The notes beneath the pieces are model-generated. The model was given only the letters and a program-made list of their open reading frames with translations, made no database searches and had not been told where the DNA came from. Of a stretch of DNA of 64,000 nt, positions 34,837 to 46,572 are shown one piece after another (the stretch's first letter is position 1; each line of letters begins with the position of its first letter). The stretch is from Cephalotus follicularis (taxonomy: Eukaryota; Streptophyta; Magnoliopsida; Oxalidales; Cephalotaceae), in contig BDDD01001597.1 in NCBI GenBank assembly GCA_001972305.1, positions 92,787-156,786 of the forward strand, read 5' to 3'. The position numbers and the translations under genes are program-made.

Positions 34837-35395
34837 TGTTCATGTAAAAAGAATGTTTTAAAATTTATAGCCGCAAGTCCACGGATCATGCAGTAACGGG
34901 TCGAACGCAGGGAAACGTAAACTAGTTATAATTTATCCAACCTAAGCGAAGTATACCAAGTTTGAAATAAACTATCAAAAACTACTCCTAATTATGCAAA
35001 GTAAAATAAATAAACAAAAACAAGAAATTAAAACTTTGATAATTAAAAAATCGTTGAATTTGAAACACTAAGAAATAAAACATGCAATGAATAAAAATAA
35101 AGAGAATATATAATAAAGAAGCGGTTTTAGGGTATAGAAACTCACCGTAGATTGTATTGAACAATTCCATGGAGTTGAATGATCATACCTTGATAAACAA
35201 TGAGAGCTAGGTCTATACGGAGTGCGGCGGTGATGACAAGACGTATGAGTAGTCAAGCTAGGTCTATACGAAGTACGGCAACGATAACGGCGGCAAGACG
35301 TATGAGTAGACATGCTAGGTCTATACGAAGTGTGTTCGTTGCGACAAATCGTATGAGTAGACTCCGTTGAATTAAGCTCCATTTATTCACCAACT
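34837..35395 (-). repeat. Element C 3' LTR-derived segment
   Basis: The outer end TGTTCATGTAAAAAGAATG (plus strand) is shared with the 5' LTR for only about 36 bp. The rest is different: on the minus strand it ends CGTTCGACCCGTTACTGC, then GATCCGTGGACTTGCGGC, wording typical of Athila LTR ends. It fuses directly to integrase at about 35395 with no PPT, so sequence between the integrase core and the LTR interior is deleted. Confidence 0.7.
35206..35360 (-). repeat. Three tandem ~50-56 bp repeats in element C 3' end
   Basis: Each copy starts GCTAGGTCTATACG and ends CGTATGAGTAG, with starts at 35206, 35257 and 35313. The middle sequence varies. Confidence 0.93.
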
Positions 35396-36057
35396 TTCGA
35401 TCAGTCTTGAAAGCGGTTCGATAAGCCCATAAAGCATCCACAAGTCGTGTGGACCAATCCTTTCTATTGGGGTTAACTATTTTTTCGAGAATTTGCTTGA
35501 TTTGGCGATTGGATACCTCAACTTGCCCACTCGTTTGGGGATGATATGGTGTGACGAGCTTGTGAGTGATCCCATATCTTTTCATAAGTGCTTCAAACGA
35601 ACGATTACAAAAATGAGTACCTCGATCACTGATAATGGCACGTGGGGTGCCAAAACGAGAAAAAATATGCCCCTTGAGAAATTTAACAACTACGGAGTTG
35701 TCATTTGTTCGACAAGGAATCTCCTCAATCCACTTTGAAACATAATCAACAGCTAAAAGGATATATAAATTCCCAAATGAATTTGGAAACGGACCCATAA
35801 AATCAACACCCCATACATCAAAGATCTCGACCGTCAAAATCGGTGTCAAAGGCATCATATTTCGTTTGGTCGCACGGCCTAAAGCTTGACACGAAGCACA
35901 AGCCTTACAGTACTGAAATGCATCTTTAAAAATCGTCGGCCAATAAAAACCACATTGTAAAACCTTAGCTGCTGTCTTGGTCGGGCTGAAATGTCCACCA
36001 CATGCTTGATCATGACAAAAAGATAAAATTGAGCGATGCTCATGATCAGGAACACAT
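35396..36057 (-). pseudogene. Element C integrase, C-terminally truncated
   Basis: Minus-strand zinc finger (about 35880-36010) with [16 protein letters not shown] and [16 protein letters not shown]. The core follows from about 35845: [11 protein letters not shown] (first Asp), [12 protein letters not shown] (second Asp), [17 protein letters not shown] (Glu). All three catalytic residues are present. The Athila-typical sequence breaks off after WAYRTAFKT at about 35400. The remaining ORF to 35253 is read-through into LTR-derived repeats, giving a repetitive nonsense tail. A stop separates this frame from RNase H at 36057. Confidence 0.9.
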
Positions 36058-36655
36058 CATCGTAAAATCAAATCCGGACATGCTTTAAAATGATAAGGAT
36101 CATCCCAATAATAATGTTTAACTTGCGACAGAAACCGATGCCTTACTTGAGCAGACCATTCCGAGGGTACACTTCCCGTAACAAGATAATTCACTATGTC
36201 CGCATACCATGGTTCCCTCTCAACGCGCAGAATGTGCTCATCCGGAAAACTCTCATTAATCAGATCATGGACTTCGGGTGGATTGGGAAGTCGGGATAAA
36301 TGGTCGGCTACTAAATTCTCAGTTCCTTTCTTGTCTCGAATTTCAACGTCAAACTCTTGAAGAAGTAGAACCATCGGATAAGACGTGCTTTTGCATCCTT
36401 TTTACTCATGAGATACCGAATCGCAGCATGATCGGTATACACAATGACATGTGATCCTAAAAGATACGAACGAAATTTCTCTAGGGCAAAGACCACAGCT
36501 AAGAATTCCTTCTCAGTCGTCGTGTAATTCAATTGCGCATCGGAAAGGGTCCTACTAGCATAATAAATGACGTAAGGCAGTTTATTCATTCTTTGTCCGA
36601 GAACAGCTCCAATGGCACTATCGGAAGCGTCCCACATGATTTCAAAAGGCTCAGT
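36058..36655 (-). pseudogene. Element C RNase H
   Basis: Starts after a stop at 36655 (TGG to TGA-type change in a conserved APDW-like position). It reads MWDASDSAIGAVLGQR, then TTTEKEFLAVVFALEKFRSYL and VYTDHAAIRYLMSKKDAK, and in the next frame LLQEFDVEIRDKKGTENLVA with DHLSRLPN. These are Athila-type RNase H motifs (DAS, E, TDH). One frameshift at about 36340 and a stop at 36057 interrupt it. Confidence 0.9.
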
Positions 36656-39102
36656 TCAAATGGGTGCCTGAATGATAGGAGCGGAAGTGAGCTCCTTCTT
36701 TAAGCGGTCAAATGCTACAAAGCACTCATCAGAGAAAACAAAATCTTGATCCTTCGCAAGGAGCGAAGTCAAGGGAGACGTATTTCCGAAGCTTAATCTC
36801 ATCAGACCGTTTCGACAATTGATTAATGCATTACTTGTAGCGAGGAAAGGTCTACCAAGGATAACAGGAATTTGATCATTTAAGTTTGCAACAAGCTGGG
36901 TGTCTAAGACGACGAAGTCAACAGGAAAGAAAAATTCTCCAACCTTTATCAATACATCCTCGATTTTTCCTCGCGGTACCTTCACAGACCTATCCGCTAA
37001 TTGCAATGTCATCGTCGTAGGTCTTAACTCTCCTAATCCAAGCCTTTCATAGACCGATGACGGTAATAAGTTCACACTCGCTCCTAAATCGAGCAAGGCA
37101 TGCTCAACTTTCGTGTTTCCAATAACACAAGCGATTGTCGGGCAGCCAGGATCTTTGTACTTTCGCATCGTGGGTTGCGAAAACAAAGCACTAATGTTGG
37201 CTGCCAAGAAAGCCTTTTTCGGGGTTTGAAGGATCCTCTTTTTCGTGCATAAGTCTTTTAGGACTTTTGCGTAAGAGGGCACCTGTTCAATGGCTTCAAG
37301 CAATGGAATATTAATATGGACTTGCTTAAATGTTTCAATGATCTTTTCCATTGTTGGGGCTTTCTTGTTTTGCAATCTTTCTGGAAAGGGAGCTGGTGGG
37401 TCAAATGAACGTTTTGGCTCCTCGACCGGTTGTTTCTCCTTTTCATCCTCTTTCTCCTTCCTCAATTCCTCGTTTGCATTCAATTGCATTGGTTGCACGG
37501 ATGGGTCAGCCAATGGTTCTTGAAAATTTTCTTGCGCCAAGGGTTCTTCCATTTGCTTGCTCATATTCTCCGTTTGATCCGCTGGATGGTATTCAGTTCC
37601 ACTCCTTAGGGCAAAAACTTGCTTTGATGGACCCGAGGAGGAAGCTGAATTTTGCGGATTTACAGGTTGTTGGAATTGAGCGGAATGGTTTAAGATAGTT
37701 CTAGGATTCGGTTCGGGTTGGGAAGGCATCTTCCCTTTTTCTCTTTCGTGCAGAGCGGATGCTAGTTGCGAAATTTGTTTTTCCATGTTATGCTGACTAG
37801 TCATCACAGTACTGATAAGAAGTTCCATACTTTTTTCTAACGACGACATCCTAGGTGTATCATCCCTTTGGTTTGGCAAGCTTGAAGGTTGTTGGTTCGA
37901 GAATTGATTTTGTGGTGGGAAGGATGGTCGATTAGTGTTTGAATTTTGGGAGAACCTTGGAAATGTCTGCTGTGGGGCAGACTGGCTAAGGAAGCTCGAA
38001 GGTTGTCCCAAAAAGTGTGGAGGTGGGGCACCAACACTAGAAGGCTGCCCCGAAAAGCTAGATTGTCCTCGCATGTTTTGCCCTTGACTCCATGAGAAGT
38101 TTGGGTGATTTCTCCAACCCGGATTGTAAGTGTTACTATACGAGTTGTATTGGTTCATAGCAGACACATTCTCAGGAGTATATTGATTTTCAATGTAGCT
38201 TTGGCATTCTTCGAGAACATGATTTGGGGACAGACACCAAGAACACATAGGGGTGCTTTGATCAATTTGGTTTACTTGTGTGGAACCCCTAAGCAACGAC
38301 TCTATTCTCTTGAGGCGGCTATCTAACTGTGCCTCGAGTGCAACTGCTCCTTCTATAACGTACCCTTTGCTTGGCAATGCTCTCTCGGAAACTTGAGCTG
38401 ACTCCCACTCTCTAGTTCGCTCACCCAAATCTAAAAGGAAATTCCATGCATCGTTTTCATCAGTGTACGAGGTGAACACATCGGGACACATAGATTCGAC
38501 CAATTGCTTAGTCTGGTAGTCGATCCCTTCGTAGATGATTTGGCATAAATGCCATGTGTTTAAACCATGACGAGGACACTCTAAGAGAAGATCCTTGAAA
38601 CGTTCCACCTAGAAAATGATTCATTGGGTTTTTGATGAAACTGGAGAATGTCGTTCCTAAGTTTATTGGTTTTATGAAGAGGAAAGAATTTCTTTAGGAA
38701 CGAGACAGTGAACCGATCCCAAGTGGAGATGGAATTAGTTGGGAGACTGTAGAGCCATTTCTTAGCTCCATCTTTAAGAGCAAAATTTATGAATCGCAAC
38801 TTGATATCATCGTCGAATAGTTGCTGAAGTTTCATAAGGGGACATACCTCCTCGAACTCGCGAAGGAAGAGATATGCATCCTCATTGGGTACACCATGAA
38901 AGTGCGGGAGCATACTCATGAATTGTGATTTTAACTCAAAATTGTTCCCGTTAGGTGCAGGCAACAGGATACTGGATGGTTGCGCTGTCCTAGCGGGGTA
39001 GAATTTGTCGCGAAGAGTTTGAATTGGTCGTGCGTCCGCCATTTGTCTTGGTCGATTAATTCTTTCTAAGCGATGATTTGGACCACGAACCAAATCGGTC
39101 AT
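36656..39102 (-). pseudogene. Element C gag-protease with RT deleted in frame
   Basis: Gag begins near 39102 (MTDLVRGPNHRLERINR). It continues through the Athila capsid segment FINFALKDGAKKWLYSLP and FFPLHKTNKLRNDI to 38581, where one base is missing (frame change at about 38605), then 650 codons from 38608. These include the zinc knuckle-like CSWCLSPNHVLEECQSY, a long Gln/Pro/Asn-rich region, and the protease HALLDLGASVNLLPSS with VILGRPFLATSNALINC (about 36860-37110). Straight after LMRLSFGN the frame enters TSLLAKDQDFVFSDECF, the region normally just before RNase H. The whole RT (about 250 or more residues with the YxDD site) is therefore deleted without loss of frame. Confidence 0.9.
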
Positions 39103-39569
39103 AAACTAACGCTAGGAATCCTAAACTATTGGTAGAAATTAACTTAGCAAAATTAGGGTTTGTTTAAAGCTTATGCAAAGATTATGAGAATTTGTTGTTT
39201 AAAGCTTATGCAATACCCTAATTCAAACTAAGCTAACGGAAACACAAAGGTCAATGCAAGAAACCTCATTTATCTACGTTAGAAAATTGTTAAAGTTTAT
39301 GCGAATGAAGTTAAATGTTTGTTAAAAATTATGCTGAAGCTATTTAAACTAATTAGAATTGTTAGAAAAACACAAAAACAGAAAAAATAGAAATAAAAAT
39401 ACTAGAAATAAAAATTAACATAGAGCACACACTAGTAAACTAATTATACTAACTAACACGAATTAAAGCAGAAAAAAGCTCACAGTAAAATAAACCAGTT
39501 TTTTTTTTAAATTAAATCTAAACTAAATACTACGAATCAGTCGAATAAATTTAAACTAATTTAAACGTT
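39103..39569 (-). other. Element C untranslated leader
   Basis: AT-rich sequence between PBS and gag with runs of A on the plus strand. No ORF or recognisable element. Confidence 0.7.
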
Positions 39570-39587
39570 TCCCCGGCAACAGCGCCA
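39570..39587 (-). other. Element C primer-binding site (tRNA-Asp)
   Basis: Minus-strand TGGCGCTGTTGCCGGGGA, one base from TGGCGCCGTTGCCGGGGA, the Asp-tRNA complement used by Athila-type elements. It lies 6 bp inside the LTR end. Confidence 0.93.
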
Positions 39588-39593
39588 AAAACT

Positions 39594-39854
39594 TGTTCAC
39601 GTAAAAAGAATGTTTTAAAATTTATAGCCATTTTCCAGAAAAGACGTCGACTTCCAAAGAAAGACGTCGACGCGATTGTTTAAACCCAGAAAAGACATCG
39701 ACTTGAATGAAAGACATCGACGCGTTTTCCCTGTTTTCTGCAAAATTTGTCCATTCTTCAATCATTACTCCTTTTAAACTCCAATTTGCACACTTTTGGG
39801 TAGTATTCTTGCACTTTGGTGATTTAATACTTGTACCTGAAAATCATTAAAACA
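39594..39854 (-). repeat. Element C 5' LTR (short)
   Basis: On the minus strand it runs from TGTTTTAATGATTTTCAGG at 39854 to TTTTTACGTGAACA at 39594. Only 261 bp, much shorter than typical Athila LTRs of over 1 kb. It differs from the 3' end except for the last 36 bp, so one of the two has suffered a large internal deletion or replacement. Confidence 0.7.
39637..39725. repeat. GTCGAC-type module array in element C 5' LTR
   Basis: Four regular modules, AAAAGACGTCGACTT, AAAGACGTCGACGCG, AAAGACATCGACTTG and AAAGACATCGACGCG, arranged as two pairs. They lie 130-220 bp from the LTR start. Confidence 0.85.
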
Positions 39855-41656
39855 CAACCAAATTAGTCTAAAGGTAATGCCAGACGATAAGCAACAGCTC
39901 CAATCCTCTTCAAGATCTCAAAATGACCTATGAACCTAGGGCTAAGCTTACCACGCTTGCCAAAACGAATGATTCCTGTGTATGGCGATACAAAGGAAAA
40001 CCTTATCACCTACCAAGAACTCCGAGTCCTTACGGCGCTTGTCTGCATAACTCATTTGCCTACTCTGCGTTGCACGTAATCTTTCTCGGATGACCTTCAC
40101 TTTCTCTGTTGGGTTTTGGACTAACTCAGGCCCCAAAATCCTTTGCTCTCCCACTTCATCCCAACATCAAGGGGTTCTGCAATGTCCTCCATACAAAGCT
40201 TCATAAGGAGCCATAACAATGCTAGCTTGGTAGCTATTTTCATAGGCGAACTCGATCAAGGTCAAGTGGTCATCCCAACTACCTCTGAAATCCATAACAT
40301 AGATTCTCAACATATCCTCAAGAATCTGGATAACACGCTCAGACTACCCATCTGTCTGAGGATGATACACTGTACTGAATAGTAACTTTGCACCCAACGC
40401 ACTCTGCAAGCTCCCCCAGAATCTCGAAGTGAACCTGGGATCTTTGTCCAAAACAATACTACTGGGAATCCCATGTAACCTGACGTTACCGTCCACATAC
40501 AACCGAGCTAACCGGTCCAAGCTAAACTCCAACTTATTGGCAAGAAGTGAGCAGACTTGGTCAGTCTATCCACTATCACCCACACACCATCGTGTTTCCC
40601 CTTCGTCAAAGGAAAACCCGAGACAAAATCCATGGTTATATGATCCCACTTCCATTCCGAGATAGGAAGCGATTGGAGAAGACCTAAGGGTTTCGGCACT
40701 CAGCCTTCACCTGCTGGCACGTCAAGCACTTTCCTACAAACCTGGAAATCTCTCGCTTCATGGCACGCCACCAATACAACAATCTAAGATCACGACACAT
40801 CTTGGTACTTCCAGGATACATTGACCAAGCAGAACGATGTGCTTCCTCCAAAATCTCCTTCTTAATCTTGTCAACATGCGACACTCATATCCTCTGCCCG
40901 AACATCAGGGCACCATCATCTCTGATGTGGAAGTCAGTCCGATATCCTTCTCTAACCTGCTTCATAAACTTTGCTAGCCTCCAATCCTATTCCTGCGCTT
41001 CTCAGATCTGTTCCACCAACACATATCTGACTTGCAGAGAAGCGAGCATTGCTCCATTGTCCTCGGTTGCAAGCTCTACACCTAAGGACCTCAACTGCTC
41101 GAACATCAGAAGGTAAAGCGACTGAATGTGATCCAGGAAAACTGAAGACTTGCTGCTCAGCACATCAGCCACCACGTTGGCCTTACAAGGATGATACTCA
41201 ATGGTCCAATCATAATCCTTAATGAGCTCAATCCATCTTCTCTGCCTCATGTTTAAATGCTGCTGCGAGGAAAAATATCTTAAGCTCTAGTGGTCGCTAA
41301 AGATCTGGCAAACCTCACCATACAAGTAGTGGCACCATATCTTCAAGGCAAACACCACCGCTATTAACTAAAAATCATGGGTAGGGTAATTTCGCTCATG
41401 ATTCTTCAACTGCCTCAACTCATAGGCTATGACCTTCCCATCTTGCATCAACACACAACCTAGCCCTTGATGGGAGGCATCACTGTATACCACAAAACCA
41501 ACATTTGGAGAAGGAAGAGTCAACACAGAGGCTGATGTAAGCCTATCCTTCAGCTCACAGAGGCTCTTCTCACATATGTTCGAACAAAAGAACTTCTCTT
41601 CCTTCCTCGTCAACTTTGACAGAGGAGCTACTATCAAAGAAAACCCTTCAACGAAC
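39855..41656 (-). pseudogene. Element D integrase and RNase H (3' half of pol)
   Basis: Minus strand. RNase [24 protein letters not shown] (41368-41637), then [20 protein letters not shown] (41002-41250), integrase zinc finger MYPGSTKMCRDLRLLYWW...CLTCQQVK (40684-40884), core [18 protein letters not shown] (40508-40699), and [13 protein letters not shown] with YHPQTDG (40344-40532), the second position being DKD. The C-terminal part is SYADKRRKDSEF (39948-40154). The copy stops after about RLALPL at 39860, without chromodomain, PPT or LTR. Many frameshifts. The RT connection motif YYRRFVEGFS is split by element E at 41656/58274. Confidence 0.9.
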
Positions 41657-42414
41657 TGTCACGCCCCGAACCTCAAGGTTGCCCCCGAGGCTCGACACGT
41701 GGCAGGTCCAACCATAACATCAATACACTCCTTGGAATGGCTATAAAATTTAAAACTTTAAAACACCATATGCATGTAGAAGATAACATCAAAATCCATA
41801 TAGATAATCCCATCTATAAAAAATAATGATATATAAACATTTTATCCCCTGCCATAAGCCGGTAGGTCAATAGCTGAAAGTACAACATGTCTCTTATACA
41901 TGCTAAACTAGAAATACAAGGTAGGGATCGGAGCTATGTTACAAGAAAGTCTCGTGCTGCTATCCCAGAGTGTCACCTAGACCTGAGCCTAACCCATTCC
42001 ACAATAGGGAAATGCGTCAGCGACATAATGTCGTGTAGGCTATACTAAATGCTATGCAATGGTATGCAATAGATGTAATATTATGCCATAAAATGCATCA
42101 GCATAATAGTGTGATATGCGTGCAATACAATACCTATGTATTCATGGAAAGTCATATACATAAATAGCAAGTGTGAACTAGTCCATTATATCTACCATCC
42201 CTAAGCAGTGGTATACATAACTAGTCCCAAATGTCACATCAAAGGCCAATGGCCTACAGACACCCCATAAACAATCCATACTCATATCATGGGAACAATC
42301 AACCATGAGGTACATCCATCATAGTCCAAACACTCTATGTGTCATAGCTGTGAGGGCATAGGATAACACTGGGCCACATGATCTAGGATGGTAGACCTAA
42401 AGGTACTAATCCCT

Positions 42415-42680
42415 GAGGGAATCCATGACTCAATCCCGAAGGAGAATAGCGGGATTTGCTCGAGTCTCTAAGGAATCCGTGACTCAATCCCGGAGGAGAA
42501 CAACAGGGTTTACTCTAACCTGGGAATCCGTGACTCAATTCTGAAGGAGAACAACAGGATTTACCCAAACCTTAAACATGAGGGGCTCATGACTCAATCC
42601 TGAGGGAGAAAAAGAGAGTCCAAGGGGGTTCATGACTCAATCATGAAGGAGAACAATAGAGTCTACCCCAAATAATCTCT
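42415..42680. repeat. ~52-bp tandem repeats, five degenerate copies, in LTR E
   Basis: Units share CATGACTCAATCC or CGTGACTCAATCC, then GGAGAACAACAGG-like sequence. Confidence 0.85.
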
Positions 42681-43329
42681 GCCATATACATAGCATAATC
42701 TGTCACTCAACTGCACAGGGACTCCCGAAGGTCCACTGACAGCAAGAATCTATAATGATGATATGTGGCCTACATCCATAATACTTCATGACGGGAATGA
42801 AGATTATAGATGGGTTATCCCGTAAAGTCTCAATCATAATAGTCAACAGCCATAGTCATACCCATAACCATAATATGTCACTCAACTATGCGAGGACGCC
42901 TGAAGGTCCACTAGCACATGAGGACTCCATATTCACATTTCATGTAAAAGATAGGGACCTATCATAAAGGACCTCATAGGATCCGCATCCATCAAATCAT
43001 ATAAAACTATCTCTCCATTCTCCTTCTTTTCTAAAAACTGAAATTCTTGTTGGTCCCTACCAAAACTGAAAACTATGAAGGGGAAAGACTAACTAGGAAA
43101 TCCACGTTTAGACGTGCAGTTTAACTATCCCAACCATTCTTGAAAACCATTAATATATAGAAACCCTTTTCTTTTATAAAGGTTCTTTAGAAATTGTTTT
43201 TAGGGTTTAAAAGTTCCAAAATATGGGTTTCTGTAGGCTACAAGGCCTTAGGGAGGCTTCCCACAGAATACATGTGAAAAGAGGATAATTTGGGGTGAAA
43301 ATCATAAATTTGGCCAACCCAGACAGAAG

Positions 43330-43640
43330 CTTTAGGCGTTGACGTGTAGGATTCGCGTCAACGCGTCAGCTCTGGGCATCGATGCTTTGGCTAGGCGTCG
43401 ACGTTTAGGCATAAGGCCTTGAGCGTCAACGCGTGCTATAAGCGCCAACTGCTAACTATACTATAGGTGTCAACATCTAACGAAGGCGTCGACGTCTAAC
43501 GAAGGCGTCGACATCTAAATCTCTTCTCTATGGCATTAACGTGCAACACAAGGAACTACACTAACGCACAAAGCACATAGGCGTCGACGCTTAAACTATG
43601 GCATCGACGTGATGGGCACTCAGGAACACGTCAACGTGCA
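43330..43640. repeat. GTCGAC-type module array in LTR E
   Basis: About ten modules such as GGCGTCGACGTTTAGG, GGCGTCGACGTCTAAC (twice), GCGTCAACGCG, GGCGTTGACGTG and GGCGTCGACGCTTAAAC. It lies 750-1070 bp from the LTR start. The 5' LTR copy is at 57366-57535. Confidence 0.8.
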
Positions 43641-44396
43641 CGATGAACGCGTTGGCCCTGGGCTGCTGTCAAATGCAGAAATCACTCAAAAATCATGTAA
43701 AATCCATAAAAACTATTTTTAATTCAAATCTAAGGATGCTACAATATCCCATCATCAAAATAGACATGGAAACAGCTTTGAAACTCTTTAAAATCATGTC
43801 TATAACCCTGAGATTGAGGGAGAAACGGGAATTGGCCAAAACGCACCAAATCCTCTGATTTCCCTCAAATCTCTCCTTTAATCCGTTTCTAGTCATATCT
43901 CTTGCTCTAGTTCATGCATCTAGCATGCATACACTCATCCCTAACTATAAAAGCATGTCAATCTATCCATACAAGGAGATCAAAGCATAAGTATAACCTA
44001 TCTAAATTGGCTGAAAACGGAGAATAGGTAGCTTTAATCCTTATTCTGCTGCTTCCTTCACGTTATACTTGCTGTCACGATTCCAATGACTGCTTGTTTG
44101 CTCAATTTCTCCCACTATATCTCTTACTCAGCTTCTCTCTCTGTCTCTCTAAGAAAATGAGAATGAGCACGAATTTAACTAAACCCTTTATATATATACG
44201 GGCTCCTTTAGGCGAAAATATCACAAACAGCGATCGGTCTCTATAGAACCTCCTCTATCTATAACAAGTGTGGAAATGGAAAATATGTATATATAATATA
44301 CATTCCAAGCCATACATAAGTCCACTATTGTACAATATCATATAAATACAAGCATATACATGCAACACTGTACAGATAGGATATCTGGGGCTTACA

Positions 44397-44415
44397 TCCT
44401 CCCCTCCTCAGAGAA
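44397..44415 (-). other. Element E polypurine tract
   Basis: Minus-strand CTGAGGAGGGGAGGA directly before LTR start TGTAAGCCCC. Confidence 0.85.
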
Positions 44416-44448
44416 ACCTCATCCTGAGATTTTCTAAGATCAAAATAA

Positions 44449-45850
44449 CTAAGGATATCGATCCCTCATCCCTTCTTCACTCTCCCAGGTTGCTTCTTCG
44501 AGTCCATGGTACTGCCATAACAATTTAACCAAAGCAATATCATTGTTCCTCAACTGTTTGACTCGACGGTCAATAATCTGAACTGGCCTTTCCTCAAAAC
44601 TCATATATGTTCATAGCTCCAAAGGTCCATACTGTAACACATGTGAGGGATCTGGGTGATACTTCCTCAACATAGACACATGGAACACAATATGCACCTC
44701 TGATAGGTCAGGAGGTAGGCAAGTCTGTAAGTGCACCAACACTATGAAGGATCTCAAAAGGTCCTATAAATTGAGGAGCGAACTTCCCCTTCTTACTGAA
44801 TCTCATAAGTCGTTTGGTCAGAGAGACTTTAAGGAAAACATGATCGCCTACAGAGAACTCTAGATCTCATCGACGATGATCAGCATAACTCTTCTGGCGA
44901 CTCTGAGCTGTCAAAAGTCTTTCCCTGATAACCTTGGCCTTCTCTATCATTTCCAGAACAAGATTTGGCCCTAGGAGACTCCGTTCACCTACCTCAAACC
45001 AACATACTTGAGTTCTGCACCTACGTCCATATAGAGCCTCGAATGGTGCAATACGGATACTAGCATGAAAGCTGTTATTATACGAGAACTCTAGTAGTGG
45101 CAGATGATCATCCTAACTGCCACCGCAATCCATAACACCTGCCCGAAGCATCTCCTCCAAAGTCTAAATCGTCCTTTCAGACTGGCCATCTGTCTGAGGA
45201 TGAAAAGCTATGCTAAAACTCAGACAAGTACCAAAGGCTGTCTGCCGTTTCTTCCCAAACTGGGAAGTGAACCGAGGGTCTCTGTCAGAAACAACACTGA
45301 CTGGAACACTGTGAAGTCTCACGATCTCCCTTATATAAAGACATGTTGATCGCTCAAGAGAAGAAGTCATCTTGATCACTAGAAAATGGGCATACTTTGT
45401 GAAACGATCAACAACAACCCATATAGCATCATGGTTAGCTCTCGTCCATGGAAATCCTGAAACAAAATCCATCGTAATATGCTCCCATTTCCATTGTGCC
45501 ACCTGCAACGGCTGAAGCAAACCAACTGGTCTCTGATGTTCTACTTTAACTTGCTGGCATGTCAAGCAAGGAGATACATACTTCGCTATTTCCCATTTCT
45601 TGTTGTTCCACCAATAAAAGGGCTTTAGATCTCGATACATTTTAGTGCTCCCTGGATGCACTGAGAAATTGGAGTGATGAGCTTGTGATAACAACTCATC
45701 CTTCAGTTTCTTATTGTTAGGAACACAAACTCTACCTTGGTATCTGATCAAACCATCACCATGTACCGAGAATTTGGGCCATAACCCGCCTTTACCATCC
45801 AATGCTGCATCAAGCAACTCTCTATCCAACCCTTAAGCCTCTCTAATCCT
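44449..45850 (-). pseudogene. Element E integrase with chromodomain (broken)
   Basis: The zinc finger [14 protein letters not shown]...[11 protein letters not shown] and core [29 protein letters not shown] and HPQTDGQSERTI are in one open frame, 45164-45829, and keep D, D and E. The frame is then lost. C-terminal pieces follow, and the chromodomain, read in one frame just before a stop at 44449, has DRRVKQLRNNDIALVKLLW and EEATWESEEGMRDRYP. Multiple small indels between 44600 and 45160 break it. Confidence 0.88.
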
Positions 45851-46572
45851 GTCCATCAATTACGGTCGTGCCTGTATCTGGGAAACTGTCAAGCAAGCTA
45901 ATCGGCGGCTCAAAGCGTCTGCTACTATGTTAGCTTTGCCCGGATGGTATTGTATCTCACAATTGTAGTCATTGAGTAAGTCCATCCATCTCCTCTACCT
46001 CATATTCAAATCCTTCAGGGAGAAAAGATATCTCAAACTCTTATGATCTGTGAAAACATCAAACTTCAATCCATATAAATAATATCTCCACTTGTGTAGA
46101 GCAAAAATTATCACTGCTAGCTCGAGATCATGTGTGGGGTAATTCTCCTCATGAGGCTTTAACTTCCTTGAAGCATAGGCAATCACTCATCCATGCTACA
46201 TCAGAAGACAGCCTAAACCGTTCTGTGACGCATCACTGTATACTGTAAAACCTTCATCACCCTCTGGCAAGGCTAAACGGGTGCAGAAATCAGGCAATGC
46301 TTCAATCCCCAAAAACTATGCTCACAACTGTCATCCCATACAAACGTTGTCTTTTTCTGTGTCAACTTAGTTAATGGTGTAGCAATCTATGCAAATCCTT
46401 TGACAAAGCGGCGATAGTATCCTGCTAAGCCCAAGAAACTACGGACTTCTGACACGTTTGTTGGCCATTTCCAGTCTCTAACTGCTTAACCAGAATTCAC
46501 ACTTGCCAAACTTTGCATACAACCGATGCATCCTAAAGCTCTTTAACACAAAGTGCAATTGTGTAGCATGGT
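45851..46572 (-). pseudogene. Element E RNase H and RT C-terminal half
   Basis: RNase H pieces [20 protein letters not shown] and [16 protein letters not shown] (45995-46186), and the RT connection region in broken frames. The RT thumb segment LKSFRMHRLYAKFGKCEFW runs up to 46572, where element B interrupts. The sequence continues at 51248 after B. Confidence 0.85.

Larger units (their letters stand above)
34837..39854 (-). mobile_element. Element C: Athila-type Ty3/gypsy, RT-deleted
   Basis: Minus-strand element with 5' LTR (39594-39854), Asp-tRNA PBS, Athila-like gag, protease, RNase H and integrase core, and a 3' LTR-derived end at 34837. RT is absent by an in-frame deletion, and the integrase end, PPT and LTR start are missing on the 3' side. 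The flanks CAACA (34832-34836) and CAACC (39855-39859) differ at one base and the flanking sequences do not belong to one target, so a simple insertion is not shown. Confidence 0.85.
41657..44396 (-). repeat. Element E 3' LTR
   Basis: 2740 bp. Minus strand starts TGTAAGCCCCAGATATCC at 44396 and ends GTTCGGGGCGTGACA at 41657. A TATA box (TATATATAAAGGG, minus strand, about 44187-44205) lies about 200 bp from the LTR start. It contains a tandem repeat (42415-42680) and a GTCGAC-type array. Confidence 0.93.

Noticed and set aside
37351-37698. Plus-strand ORFs of about 60-115 codons antisense to C gag
   Set aside because: Shadows of a well supported gag-protease frame on the other strand.
34832-39859. 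CAACA/CAACC as target duplication of element C
   Set aside because: Four of five bases match, but left and right flanks do not join into one target sequence and the LTR ends differ, so it may be chance.
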